A stretch of DNA of 10,534 nucleotides from Deinococcus sp. YIM 134068 (GTDB taxonomy: Bacteria > Deinococcota > Deinococci > Deinococcales > Deinococcaceae). Below, piece by piece: positions 1 through 7,531 of this stretch. The notes below the pieces were generated by a model. That model was given only the letters and a program-made list of their open reading frames with translations, was not told the origin of the DNA and did not search any database. A program made the position numbers and the translations under genes. Within the stretch, counting starts at the first letter, position 1. Each line of letters begins with the position of its first letter. The stretch is from positions 1 to 10,534 of the forward strand of contig NZ_JAZHPF010000042.1 in assembly GCF_036543075.1 (NCBI RefSeq), given 5' to 3'.

Positions 1-43
1 CGGGGGGGCTGGGGGCAGCGGGGGAGGTGGGGGGGCGGGCCAT
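1..43 (-). CDS. possible N-terminus of a divergent gene (partial)
   Basis: Reading leftward from an ATG at 43-41, the minus strand is open to the window edge and encodes MARPPTSPAAPSPP, a proline, alanine and serine-rich start. A TATACT -10 copy on the minus strand lies at 68-63, 19 bases before this ATG. No Shine-Dalgarno is visible. Only 14 codons are in view, and high-GC DNA rarely contains stops by chance, so this is a weak call. It is listed because a divergent gene would explain the palindromic -10. Confidence 0.2.
   Translation of the reverse strand, partial: MARPPTSPAAPSPP
2..39 (+). other. G-run cluster, potential G-quadruplex
   Basis: Four G runs of 7, 5, 5 and 7 bases (2-8, 11-15, 20-24, 29-35) are separated by short loops of 2, 4 and 4 bases, with a further GGG at 37-39. 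This satisfies the usual intramolecular G-quadruplex pattern. It lies about 30 bp upstream of the -10 of the HD-domain gene. An alternative reading is that these are proline codons (CCC) of a gene on the minus strand entering from the left edge. Confidence 0.5.
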
Positions 44-64
44 GGCGGGCCAGAGTAGCGTGAG

Positions 65-70
65 TATACT
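65..70 (+). promoter_or_regulatory. -10 element, leaderless promoter of the HD-domain gene
   Basis: TATACT ends 9 bases before the GTG at 80, which puts the expected transcription start at or next to the start codon. No convincing -35 is seen. The surrounding 8-mer AGTATACT (63-70) is a perfect palindrome, so the same bases offer a -10 on the minus strand as well. Confidence 0.55.
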
Positions 71-79
71 GGGCGGAAC

Positions 80-1096
80 GTGTTCCGACGCCCCCGCCCC
101 CAGAACGAACCCGATGCCCGCCCCGCGACGGCCCCGGAGACACCCCCCTCCACGCCCACCCCCGACGCGACCCGCGTGCTCGGCGACCTCCTCGCCCGTC
201 CCACCGCCGAGGGCATCCTGGAGGGGGCGCTCACGCACGGCGTCACGCTGCTCGGCGGCGGCGCACAGGGCTACGCGGTATTGCGCCGGGGGGAGGACCA
301 CATCGCGGCGGTGGTCGGCTACCCGAAGACGCTGGTGGGCACACCGCTGAGCGGCCCGTGGACCGGCCCGCGTCCGCGCCTGCTTCAGGGCGGGGGCCGC
401 GAGGTGGCCGGGCACAATTCCCCCGAGGTGCGGGAGGGGCTGGCCGCCGCCGGTCTGCCGGACGCCGCCCTCACGCTCGTCGTGCCGCTGATGGACCGGG
501 GCCGCACCCTGGGGGCGCTCGTATTCGACTGGAAGGCGGCGGTGGAGGTGTCGCCGGGCACCCAGGAGGCCGTGGGCCGGTGGGCGGCGGCGGTCGCCCC
601 CCTGCTCGGCGTGCTGGGGGCGCGCGACGACTGGCGGCAGGCGGCCCGGCAACTCTCGGCGGCGCTCGTGGAGGCGGTGGAGAGTCAGGACTTCGACTCG
701 CTGGGGCACGGGGGGGCGGTGGCGGAGGCCGCCCTGCGCCTCGGGCGGGCGGTGGGCCTCGCCGAGCGCGAACTCGACGAGCTGTGGTTCGCCGCCACCC
801 TGCACGACCTCGGCAAGATCAACGGCGAGGCCGGGCACGCCCAGATGGGGGCCAACTTCCTCCACGGGGTCGCGCCCCTCGCCGAGTCGCAAAAGGCCAT
901 CCGCCACCACCACGAACGCTGGGACGGGGCGGGCGAGCCGGACGGCCTCGCGGGCGAGGACATTCCCCTCTACGCCCGCATCCTCGCGGTGGCGAACGCC
1001 TCGGTGCGGCTGGGCGACCCGGAGAGACTGAGGGCCGAGGCGGGCGCGAGCCTCGACCCCCGCCTCGTGGCGACCTTCGAGAAGCTGGCGGAGTAG
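80..1096 (+). CDS. GAF-like plus degenerate HD-GYP domain protein
   Basis: A 338-residue protein, probably a signalling protein of the cyclic-di-GMP phosphodiesterase (HD-GYP) superfamily or a descendant that has lost catalysis. Residues about 30-190 look like a GAF-type sensor domain, ending in the strand [17 protein letters not shown]. Residues about 195-330 are the HD domain: HDLGK at 242-246, a retained His at 253 (GHAQMG), and the His triplet 276-278 leading into [11 protein letters not shown]. Three departures from the family are visible. GYP is GEP (285-287). The Asp of the usual AVAD motif is Asn (AVAN, N306). Only 11 residues separate the HD histidine from the next metal-site His, where about 29 are usual. 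The GTG start is chosen because it follows TATACT by 9 bases. The protein ends soon after the last HD helix. Substrate and activity cannot be assigned; the fold assignment is firmer than the activity. Confidence 0.85.
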   Translation: MFRRPRPQNEPDARPATAPETPPSTPTPDATRVLGDLLARPTAEGILEGALTHGVTLLGGGAQGYAVLRRGEDHIAAVVGYPKTLVGTPLSGPWTGPRPRLLQGGGREVAGHNSPEVREGLAAAGLPDAALTLVVPLMDRGRTLGALVFDWKAAVEVSPGTQEAVGRWAAAVAPLLGVLGARDDWRQAARQLSAALVEAVESQDFDSLGHGGAVAEAALRLGRAVGLAERELDELWFAATLHDLGKINGEAGHAQMGANFLHGVAPLAESQKAIRHHHERWDGAGEPDGLAGEDIPLYARILAVANASVRLGDPERLRAEAGASLDPRLVATFEKLAE

Positions 1097-1272
1097 GGCA
1101 GAAGAAGGCCAGTTCCCGTTCGGTCCGCCGGGCAAGTGGCTCAGTATGAGCTGTGCGCTTGAGCGGAGGAAAGCCGCATTGCTGCCCGTCTCTTCACCCA
1201 CACGGTGTCCCCCGTCCCCCGGTCGGGAGGCTGGTCCCCCAGCCCGGCCCCGGCCCCCGCTATGATGCGCGG
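1097..1272. other. intergenic region, HD gene to kinase gene
   Basis: These 176 bases hold no convincing gene. A short inverted repeat, GCTCA-GTA-TGAGC, lies at 1139-1151, and the right end carries the -10 of the next gene. In-frame upstream starts for the kinase exist (for example at 1153), but the peptide they would add is proline and glycine-rich and unlike a conserved domain. Confidence 0.4.
1261..1266 (+). promoter_or_regulatory. -10 element, leaderless promoter of the kinase gene
   Basis: TATGAT ends 6 bases before the GTG at 1273. This spacing argues for GTG 1273 as the true start and against the longer in-frame version, whose start lies upstream of the -10. Confidence 0.6.
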
Positions 1273-2094
<822 letters not shown>

Positions 2095-2102
2095 GGGGAG
2101 CG

Positions 2103-2130
2103 GCCAGCCGCCAGCTTCCAGCCGCCAGCG
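2103..2130 (+). repeat. heptad tandem repeat, YCAGCNN type
   Basis: Four consecutive 7-bp units read GCCAGCC, GCCAGCT, TCCAGCC, GCCAGCG. The same array can be described as two copies of the 12-mer CCAGCCGCCAGC (2104-2115 and 2118-2129). It begins 8 bases after the kinase stop codon. The unit resembles the YCAGCNN units at 6564-6591. Confidence 0.7.
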
Positions 2131-2187
2131 GGGGCCGTGGATTCTGAGGCGTGAGCTGGATGGTTCGGGCCGGAATGGGGGGAGAGG

Positions 2188-2193
2188 TATGGT
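2188..2193 (+). promoter_or_regulatory. -10 element, leaderless promoter of upp
   Basis: TATGGT ends 6 bases before the upp ATG. A purine-rich stretch, GGGGGGAGAGG at 2177-2187, is an alternative Shine-Dalgarno, but its spacing to ATG (about 12 bases) is long. Confidence 0.5.
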
Positions 2194-2199
2194 GGGGCC

Positions 2200-2823
2200 A
2201 TGCTCACGGTCGTGACCCATCCCCTCATTCAGCACAAGCTTTCCATCATGCGGAACGTCACCACGGGAGCAAAGGAATTCCGCGAACTCGCCAGCGAGAT
2301 TTCGATGCTCCTCGCCTACGAGGCCATGCGCGACCTCGACGTGACGCCCACGCCGCTGCAAACGCCGCTGGAACACGGCGAGTTTCCCATGCTCAGCGGC
2401 AAGAAGCTCGCCCTCGTCGCCATCCTGCGCGCCGGACTGGTGATGACGGACGGGATCACCCAGCTCGTGCCCGCCGCGAAGGTGGGCCACATCGGGCTGT
2501 ACCGCGATCCCCAGACGTTGCAGCCCGTCGCCTACTACAACAAGCTGCCCGCCGACATCGCCGAGCGCCGCGTCTTCCTGACCGACCCCATGCTCGCCAC
2601 GGGCGGAAGCGCGAGCGCCGCCATCCGTTTCCTCAAGGACGCGGGCGCGCAGACCATCAAGCTGATGTGCATCCTCGCCGCGCCGGAGGGCGTCGCTGTC
2701 GTGGAGGCCGACCATCCTGATGTTGAGATCGTCGTGGCCGCCGTGGACGAGCGGCTGAACGACCACGGGTACATCGTGCCGGGGCTGGGAGACGCGGGGG
2801 ACCGGATTTACGGGACGAAGTAG
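2200..2823 (+). CDS. upp: uracil phosphoribosyltransferase
   Basis: Converts uracil and PRPP to UMP and pyrophosphate in cytoplasmic pyrimidine salvage. The protein is 207 residues, the normal length for bacterial Upp. The N-terminus [17 protein letters not shown] is typical of the family. The PRPP-binding loop is DPMLATGGS (129-137), and the uracil-binding C-terminal segment is [17 protein letters not shown] (from 190). All signature residues of the active enzyme are present. The ATG start gives the usual N-terminal length and follows a TATGGT -10 by 6 bases. The gene appears monocistronic: it has its own -10 upstream and a strong hairpin about 85 bp downstream. Codon use is like the neighbours, with no sign of transfer. 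Confidence 0.97.
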   Translation: MLTVVTHPLIQHKLSIMRNVTTGAKEFRELASEISMLLAYEAMRDLDVTPTPLQTPLEHGEFPMLSGKKLALVAILRAGLVMTDGITQLVPAAKVGHIGLYRDPQTLQPVAYYNKLPADIAERRVFLTDPMLATGGSASAAIRFLKDAGAQTIKLMCILAAPEGVAVVEADHPDVEIVVAAVDERLNDHGYIVPGLGDAGDRIYGTK

Positions 2824-2831
2824 GGGAGGGC

Positions 2832-2866
2832 GAAGGCGAAAGGCGGAAGGCCGAAGGTCGAAGGCG
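2832..2866 (+). repeat. heptad tandem repeat, GAAGGNN type
   Basis: Five consecutive 7-bp units read GAAGGCG, AAAGGCG, GAAGGCC, GAAGGTC, GAAGGCG. The array starts 8 bases after the upp stop codon. It shares the 7-bp period and the just-after-a-stop position of the 2103-2130 array but has a different core. Confidence 0.7.
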
Positions 2867-2908
2867 GGGAGGAGGGTGTGGAGTCACTGGGTCGCCCCCT
2901 CACCCCAG

Positions 2909-2931
2909 CCCTCTCCCACGAGGGGAGAGGG
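2909..2931. terminator. perfect 9-bp hairpin downstream of upp
   Basis: CCCTCTCCC (2909-2917) and GGGAGAGGG (2923-2931) pair perfectly around the loop ACGAG, followed by AGCTAAAAAC. On the plus strand there is no U tract after the stem, so it may act as a stabilising or boundary hairpin. CCCTCACCCCAGCCCTCTCC-like sequence is a familiar dispersed intergenic repeat type in GC-rich bacteria, so this may be a REP-like copy. Confidence 0.5.
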
Positions 2932-2967
2932 AGCTAAAAACTAAGCCGCTCTCTTGCAAGGGTACAC

Positions 2968-3004
2968 AAAGGAGCGAGACGGACAATCCGGCTCGTCCTC
3001 CTTT
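2968..3004. repeat. long imperfect hairpin upstream of the sugar-phosphate transferase
   Basis: AAAGGAG (2968-2974) pairs with CTCCTTT (2998-3004), CGAG (2975-2978) with CTCG (2992-2995), and CGGA (2980-2983) with TCCG (2987-2990) around a CAA loop. There is a two-base bulge at 2996-2997 and one A·G mismatch, giving 15 pairs in total. It lies upstream of the proposed -10 at 3036, so it may end upstream readthrough or act at DNA level. If transcription starts further upstream it would be a 5' leader structure. Confidence 0.45.
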
Positions 3005-3035
3005 CGGGGGTCGCCCATCCCTCACCCCCAGCCTT

Positions 3036-3041
3036 TAGACT
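3036..3041 (+). promoter_or_regulatory. -10 element of the sugar-phosphate transferase gene
   Basis: TAGACT ends 11 bases before the ATG at 3053, which would give a leaderless or very short-leader mRNA. It is the loosest spacing of the set, and no -35 is evident. Confidence 0.4.
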
Positions 3042-3052
3042 CCGGTCAGCTT

Positions 3053-4213
3053 ATGGATTCTGTAAAGGCGCTCGCGGCGCAATTCGGTATCGCGGACCTG
3101 TTCGGGCGCGGCTTTCTCAGCGTGCTGCTGACCTTCGTGACGGCGTGGGTATTTACGTGGCGCTTCATTCCCGGTGTGCGCGCCTTCGCGCTGGAGGTCG
3201 GGTGGGCCGACCAGCCCAACGCCCGGCGGCTGAACAAGGAGCCGCTGCCGAACGCGGGCGGGCTGGCGATCTTCGCGGGCTTCCTGCTCGGCGTGGTGGT
3301 GGCTTGGGCGCTGCGGCCCATCGTGATCGAGGCGGTGAACATTCAGGTGCTGGCGATTCTGCTGGGGGGCGCGGTGCTCGTGCTCGTGGGTTTCATCGAC
3401 GACCAGTACGGCCTCTCGCCCGCCTTCCGGCTCGGCGTGCAGGCGCTCGCGGCGCTGCTCCTGATCGTGAACGGGCTGCGGATCGACCTGAACGCCATTC
3501 CCTTCCTGCCCGCCCTGCCCGCCGCGCTCAACGAGCCGCTGAGCTTCCTCGTCACCCTGCTGTGGGTGGTCGGCCTGACGAACGCCGTGAACCTGATGGA
3601 CGGGGTGGACGGCGTGGTGGGCGGCGTGGGCTTCGTCGTGAGCGTGGTGCTGCTGGCGACGGCGGCGCAGTTCGTGGACCGGGCGGCGGCGGTGGTGCTC
3701 CTCGCGGGGCTGGCGGGGGCGGCGCTGGGCTACCTGCGGCACAATTTCAACCCCAGCCGCATCATCATGGGGGACGCGGGGGCGTACCTGTTCGGGTACA
3801 CGCTCGCCGCCGTGAGCCTGCTCGGCACCCTCAAGGTGAGCGCCGGGGCCAGTCTGCTCGTGCCGCTGCTCGTGCTGGCGCTGCCCCTCGTGGACACCAC
3901 GCAGGTCGTCATCGGGCGGCTGGCGCGGGGCATTCGCAACCCACTCGGGCACCCGGACAAGACGCATATCCACCACCGGGTTCTGGCGCGCACGGCCTCG
4001 GCGCGGCGCACGGCGATCATCCTGTGGGCGGTCTCGCTCGCCTGCGGGGTGTTCGGGATGCTCGCGCAGGGGGTCCGTCTGCCCGTCATCGTGGTGACGG
4101 CGGCCTTCATCCTCGTGTGCCTGTGGTTCGTGACCTACCGCCGCGTCCGCGCGCAGGAGCAGGAGGCGGGGGGGCCGACTTCGACCTCCACCGCTCCCGG
4201 TCAGGGCGGTTGA
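3053..4213 (+). CDS. WecA/TagO-like polyprenyl-phosphate sugar-1-phosphate transferase (MraY family)
   Basis: A 386-residue multi-pass inner-membrane enzyme, predicted to transfer a sugar 1-phosphate (probably GlcNAc-1-P from UDP-GlcNAc) to undecaprenyl phosphate, the first step of a lipid-linked envelope glycan. Family motifs appear in order: the cytoplasmic loop [15 protein letters not shown]; the DD pair in GFIDDQYG (D116, D117); [11 protein letters not shown] (N177 to D186); GDAGAYLFG (from G240); and DKTHIHHR (H305, H307, H308). The HIHH motif separates WecA/TagO enzymes from MraY. About ten hydrophobic segments span residues 18-365, and the C-terminus is a charged tail. ATG 3053 is preferred over an in-frame TTG at 2954, which would add 33 polar residues before the first membrane helix and run through a hairpin. 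The epimerase gene follows after 13 bp, forming a natural pair. Confidence 0.9.
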   Translation: MDSVKALAAQFGIADLFGRGFLSVLLTFVTAWVFTWRFIPGVRAFALEVGWADQPNARRLNKEPLPNAGGLAIFAGFLLGVVVAWALRPIVIEAVNIQVLAILLGGAVLVLVGFIDDQYGLSPAFRLGVQALAALLLIVNGLRIDLNAIPFLPALPAALNEPLSFLVTLLWVVGLTNAVNLMDGVDGVVGGVGFVVSVVLLATAAQFVDRAAAVVLLAGLAGAALGYLRHNFNPSRIIMGDAGAYLFGYTLAAVSLLGTLKVSAGASLLVPLLVLALPLVDTTQVVIGRLARGIRNPLGHPDKTHIHHRVLARTASARRTAIILWAVSLACGVFGMLAQGVRLPVIVVTAAFILVCLWFVTYRRVRAQEQEAGGPTSTSTAPGQGG

Positions 4214-4219
4214 TAGGGT
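4214..4219 (+). promoter_or_regulatory. possible internal -10 or ribosome binding site of the epimerase gene
   Basis: TAGGGT begins directly after the stop codon (4211-4213) of the upstream gene and ends 7 bases before ATG 4227, the same geometry as the other leaderless promoters here. The overlapping AGGGTGG (4215-4221) could equally be a Shine-Dalgarno for an operon mRNA. The sequence does not decide between them. Confidence 0.35.
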
Positions 4220-4226
4220 GGGCGCG

Positions 4227-5384
<1,158 letters not shown>

Positions 5385-5436
5385 GGGACGAGCCTTCGGC
5401 CATCAGGAGAGAGACTGGGCCGAGGGCGACCCCTCC

Positions 5437-5468
5437 GCCCCTTCGGGGCACCTCCCCTTAAAGGGAGG
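5437..5468. repeat. two adjacent hairpins, dispersed-repeat type
   Basis: GCCCC-TTC-GGGGC (5437-5449) is followed immediately by CCTCCC-CTTAAA-GGGAGG (5451-5468). Both are perfect stems. This CGCCCCTTCGGGGCA-CTCCCCTTAAAGGGAG style is familiar as a dispersed intergenic element in GC-rich bacteria, judged from general knowledge and not from a search. Confidence 0.5.
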
Positions 5469-5481
5469 CAGAGAAGAACAG

Positions 5482-5499
5482 GCTCCCCTCAAGGGGAGC
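5482..5499. terminator. perfect 8-bp inverted repeat downstream of wecB
   Basis: GCTCCCCT and AGGGGAGC form a perfect inverted repeat separated by CA; in RNA the innermost pairs would open to make a usable loop. No U tract follows, so it may block exonucleases or end transcription inefficiently after the transferase-epimerase pair. Confidence 0.4.
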
Positions 5500-5614
5500 T
5501 GTCAGTGAAGCTGACCGAGGGGTCGGTCGCGGCGTGCCCGACCACAATCCGTCCACCAGCGTTGGAATCGTTGCGCCCTCCCCCTTCAAGAACTGCACTT
5601 TCGCTTCCCCGGCG

Positions 5615-5620
5615 TATCCT
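5615..5620 (+). promoter_or_regulatory. -10 element, leaderless promoter of the lipid kinase gene
   Basis: TATCCT ends 8 bases before the GTG at 5629. There is no purine-rich Shine-Dalgarno in the intervening CAGACAAC. Confidence 0.6.
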
Positions 5621-5628
5621 CAGACAAC

Positions 5629-6615
5629 GTGACCAACGCAACGTTCGTCCGGCATTATGCCGTCGTCCTCAACCAGACCGCCGGACGCGGCCTCGCCTCG
5701 CGGGAATGGCCCCGGCTGGAGGCGGAGCTGCGCGCCCGCCGTCTCCCCTTCGACCTCATCCGGGAGGCGAGCGGGGCGGCGGCTCTCGCGCGGGTATGCG
5801 TCCTCCCGGCGGACGTGGCGGTGCTCGCGGTTGGGGGAGACGGGACTGTGGGGGCGCTCCTGCCCGCGCTCGTGGACGAGTCCGGGGACGGTGGAGGGCG
5901 GCCCCTCGGGTTGATTCCGCTGGGGACGGGCAACGACTTCGCGGGGATGCTCGGCGTGAAACCGGGCGACTTCGCCGGGGCGCTGGACCGCCTCGCCGCG
6001 CCGCCGGGCAGAGTAGACGCCCTGCGCGCCACCGTCCTTGAGGGCGACGGGGCGGGCACCTCCCGCCTGCTGCTCAACGGGCTGGGCATGGGTCTGGATG
6101 CGGAGGTCGCCGCGCTGCTGCCCCGCGCCCCCGCCCGGCTGCCCGGCCTCGGGCGCTACGTCTGGGCGGCCCTGACGGCGGTACGCGGCCTGACCCTCAC
6201 CCCGGTCCGGGTGGAGGTGGACGGGCGCACGTTGTATGACGGCCCCAGTTGCCTCGCCGCCGTGATGAGCGGCACCCGCTACGGCGCGGGCTTCAGGATC
6301 AGCCCCCTCTCCGACCCGTGCGACGGCCTGCTCAACGTCGTGGCGAGCGGCCCGGTGAGCCGTCCCCAGGTCCTCGGCCTGATGGCGCGCATCCTGCGGG
6401 GCCGCCACCTCGGCCATGTCCACGTCCACCACGCCCCCGGCCACCGCGCGACCGTCACCTGGGCGCGGCCCACCCACCTCCACCTCGACGGCGACCTCGC
6501 CGGAAGGGTGACGGCGGTGGGGGTGGAGGTGCTGGGGGGGGCGGTGACGGTGCTGGGGGGAGCGGTCAGCGGTCAGCCATCAGCCGTCAGCAAACAACAA
6601 GAAGCCCCAGCGTAG
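5629..6615 (+). CDS. diacylglycerol kinase family lipid kinase
   Basis: A 328-residue kinase of the DagK/DgkB/YegS family, predicted to phosphorylate diacylglycerol or a related lipid at the inner face of the membrane. The N-terminal catalytic domain has the opening strand [12 protein letters not shown], the nucleotide loop GGDGT (69-73) and PLGTGNDFA (G99 to F104). The C-terminal beta-rich domain has [24 protein letters not shown] and LDGDL (D287, D289), where many relatives have DGE. The GTG start follows TATCCT by 8 bases and has no Shine-Dalgarno. The C-terminus is odd: after the expected last strand [15 protein letters not shown], about 15 residues ([15 protein letters not shown]) are encoded by a heptad repeat array and the left arm of a terminator, and the TAG stop sits in the terminator loop. 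The lipid substrate is inferred from family only; sphingosine or undecaprenol activity is not excluded. Confidence 0.92.
   Translation: MTNATFVRHYAVVLNQTAGRGLASREWPRLEAELRARRLPFDLIREASGAAALARVCVLPADVAVLAVGGDGTVGALLPALVDESGDGGGRPLGLIPLGTGNDFAGMLGVKPGDFAGALDRLAAPPGRVDALRATVLEGDGAGTSRLLLNGLGMGLDAEVAALLPRAPARLPGLGRYVWAALTAVRGLTLTPVRVEVDGRTLYDGPSCLAAVMSGTRYGAGFRISPLSDPCDGLLNVVASGPVSRPQVLGLMARILRGRHLGHVHVHHAPGHRATVTWARPTHLHLDGDLAGRVTAVGVEVLGGAVTVLGGAVSGQPSAVSKQQEAPA
6529..6570 (+). repeat. 21-bp imperfect tandem duplication at the end of the lipid kinase gene
   Basis: Units 6529-6549 and 6550-6570 differ at three positions and encode VLGGAVT and VLGGAVS. The unit length equals three heptads, and the second copy runs into the 6564-6591 heptad array. 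The first copy includes a run of eight G (6534-6541), a possible slippage site. Confidence 0.55.
6564..6591 (+). repeat. heptad tandem repeat, left arm of an inverted pair
   Basis: Four consecutive units read GGTCAGC, GGTCAGC, CATCAGC, CGTCAGC. They lie inside the lipid kinase reading frame. The complementary heptads occur at 6640-6663 in reverse orientation, so the two arrays can fold back on each other with the terminator hairpin between them. Confidence 0.75.
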
Positions 6616-6629
6616 GCCGGGGGCTTCTT
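6599..6629. terminator. bidirectional terminator between convergent genes
   Basis: AAGAAGCCCC (6599-6608) pairs perfectly with GGGGCTTCTT (6620-6629) around an 11-base loop. It separates two convergent genes. On the minus strand the stem is followed by GTTGTTTGC, a reasonable U-rich tail; on the plus strand the tail is the TTCTT of the stem itself. The stop codon of the lipid kinase (6613-6615) falls in the loop. Confidence 0.8.
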
Positions 6630-6639
6630 GATGCCGAAA

Positions 6640-6663
6640 GCTGACCGCTGACGGCTGACGGCT
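6640..6663 (-). repeat. heptad tandem repeat, right arm of an inverted pair
   Basis: Read on the plus strand the units are GCTGACC, GCTGACG, GCTGACG and a partial GCT, the reverse complement type of the 6564-6591 array. It abuts the stop codon of the minus-strand TPR gene (6664-6666). Confidence 0.75.
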
Positions 6664-7374
6664 CTACTGCAATCCGGCCAGCCGCCCCCGCGCCTCCTCC
6701 AGGTCGCGCTTTTGCCAGAAGGTCTCGGCGGGGAGGGACACGGCCTTCTGAAGCTGGGCAACGGCCCCGGCGCGGTTCTTCTGGAGCAGCAGGGCGTTGG
6801 CGTACTCGATGCGGTGGACGGCGACCTCGGGTTCGAGGGCGATGGCCTTCTCGAAGTTAGGCGTGATCTGGTTCTTGCTCGCGCCCGTCGCGCCCGTCGC
6901 CACGAAGCCCTTGCTCACGAGGTTGGCGTTCCACAGGCCGAGCGCCACGTAAGCCCCCGCCATATTGGGACTTAGCCGGATGGCCTGGTCGAGGTTCTTC
7001 TTCATCTCGGTCGCCAGCCCGAGGCTCCGCAGGATGCCGCTGTACTGGGCGAGGCGGCCCTGGGCGCGCGCCAGCTCGAAGTAGGCGTCGGCGTTGTTCT
7101 TGTCGAGCGAGATGGCCTGCCGGGCGTACCCCTGTGCCCGCTCGAACAGGCCCTTCTTGGCGTTGTCCGGGCTGAGGGCCGCCCCGGCGGTGGTGGCCTC
7201 GGCGGCGAGGGCGAGGCCCGCACTCGTGTTCAGCGCGGCGGCGGCGGCGGCGGCCTCCTGCCATTTGCCCTCGTCGTAGAGGGCCTGGGCTGCCCCCTGG
7301 CTCTGGGCACCCGCCGTCACGAGGGCGGCGAGGGCGAGGGTGACGAGGACGGGATGAACGGGGAATCGACGCAT
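6664..7374 (-). CDS. secreted or periplasmic TPR-repeat protein
   Basis: A 236-residue protein with an apparent Sec signal peptide: the basic start MRRFPVHP, a hydrophobic core VLVTLALAALVTAGA, and a likely cleavage after AGA before QSQG. There is no lipobox cysteine. The mature part is a helical repeat with TPR-like units, including YDEGKWQEAAAAAAAL, YARQAISLDKNNADAYFELA, LDQAIRLSPNMAGAYVALGL and FEKAIALEPEVAVHRIEYAN. Such proteins act as protein-binding scaffolds outside the cytoplasm; no partner is evident. ATG 7374 is chosen over an upstream in-frame start at 7437 because a perfect AGGAGG (7384-7379) precedes it by four bases and the signal peptide begins there. It is the only gene in the window with a strong Shine-Dalgarno. 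A TATACT -10 lies at 7426-7421. It is convergent with the lipid kinase, sharing its terminator, and divergent from the large ATPase gene. Confidence 0.88.
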   Translation of the reverse strand: MRRFPVHPVLVTLALAALVTAGAQSQGAAQALYDEGKWQEAAAAAAALNTSAGLALAAEATTAGAALSPDNAKKGLFERAQGYARQAISLDKNNADAYFELARAQGRLAQYSGILRSLGLATEMKKNLDQAIRLSPNMAGAYVALGLWNANLVSKGFVATGATGASKNQITPNFEKAIALEPEVAVHRIEYANALLLQKNRAGAVAQLQKAVSLPAETFWQKRDLEEARGRLAGLQ

Positions 7375-7378
7375 GGGG

Positions 7379-7384
7379 CCTCCT
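7379..7384 (-). promoter_or_regulatory. Shine-Dalgarno of the TPR gene
   Basis: The minus strand reads AGGAGG followed by CCCC and then ATG at 7374. It decides the start of the secreted TPR protein and contrasts with the leaderless starts of the plus-strand genes. Confidence 0.8.
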
Positions 7385-7420
7385 GGTGGGTCTGCGTGGG
7401 AAGTGTGAGAACTGAGGCGG

Positions 7421-7426
7421 AGTATA
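7421..7426 (-). promoter_or_regulatory. -10 element of the TPR gene
   Basis: The minus strand reads TATACT, 46 bases upstream of ATG 7374. A transcript from here would have a leader of roughly 40 bases carrying the AGGAGG, consistent with conventional initiation. No clear TTGACA-like -35 is seen 17 bases further upstream. Confidence 0.45.
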
Positions 7427-7516
7427 CACGGGGCCACCCGCGACGGCTGATCCGGGCGTCAGGCGCGCGTCTCCTCCGCTTTGTTGAACCGGGTGCAAGT
7501 GGAAGGCGCAGGATGG

Positions 7517-7522
7517 TAGCCT
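7517..7522 (+). promoter_or_regulatory. -10 element, leaderless promoter of the large ATPase gene
   Basis: TAGCCT ends 9 bases before GTG 7532, with no Shine-Dalgarno in CGTCCCACC. It sits about 90 bp from the divergent -10 of the TPR gene. Confidence 0.45.
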
Positions 7523-7531
7523 CGTCCCACC

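Larger units (their letters stand above)
5385..5628. other. hairpin-rich intergenic region
   Basis: These 244 bases contain no supportable gene. From left to right there is a short unstructured part, three compact hairpins (5437-5499), then about 115 bases with no recognisable element until the -10 at 5615. Confidence 0.5.

Noticed and set aside
1153..1272. 40-residue N-terminal extension of the kinase
   Set aside because: It would start upstream of the TATGAT at 1261; the Pro and Gly-rich extension has no kinase features.
2954..3052. longer N-terminus for the sugar-phosphate transferase starting at TTG 2954
   Set aside because: The extra 33 residues are polar and unlike family N-termini, they overlap a hairpin, and the ATG at 3053 has a TAGACT at near-leaderless distance.
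5620..6483. 287-codon minus-strand frame opposite the lipid kinase
   Set aside because: The kinase motifs GGDGT and GTGND are on the plus strand; the antisense frame has no supporting start signal or motif.
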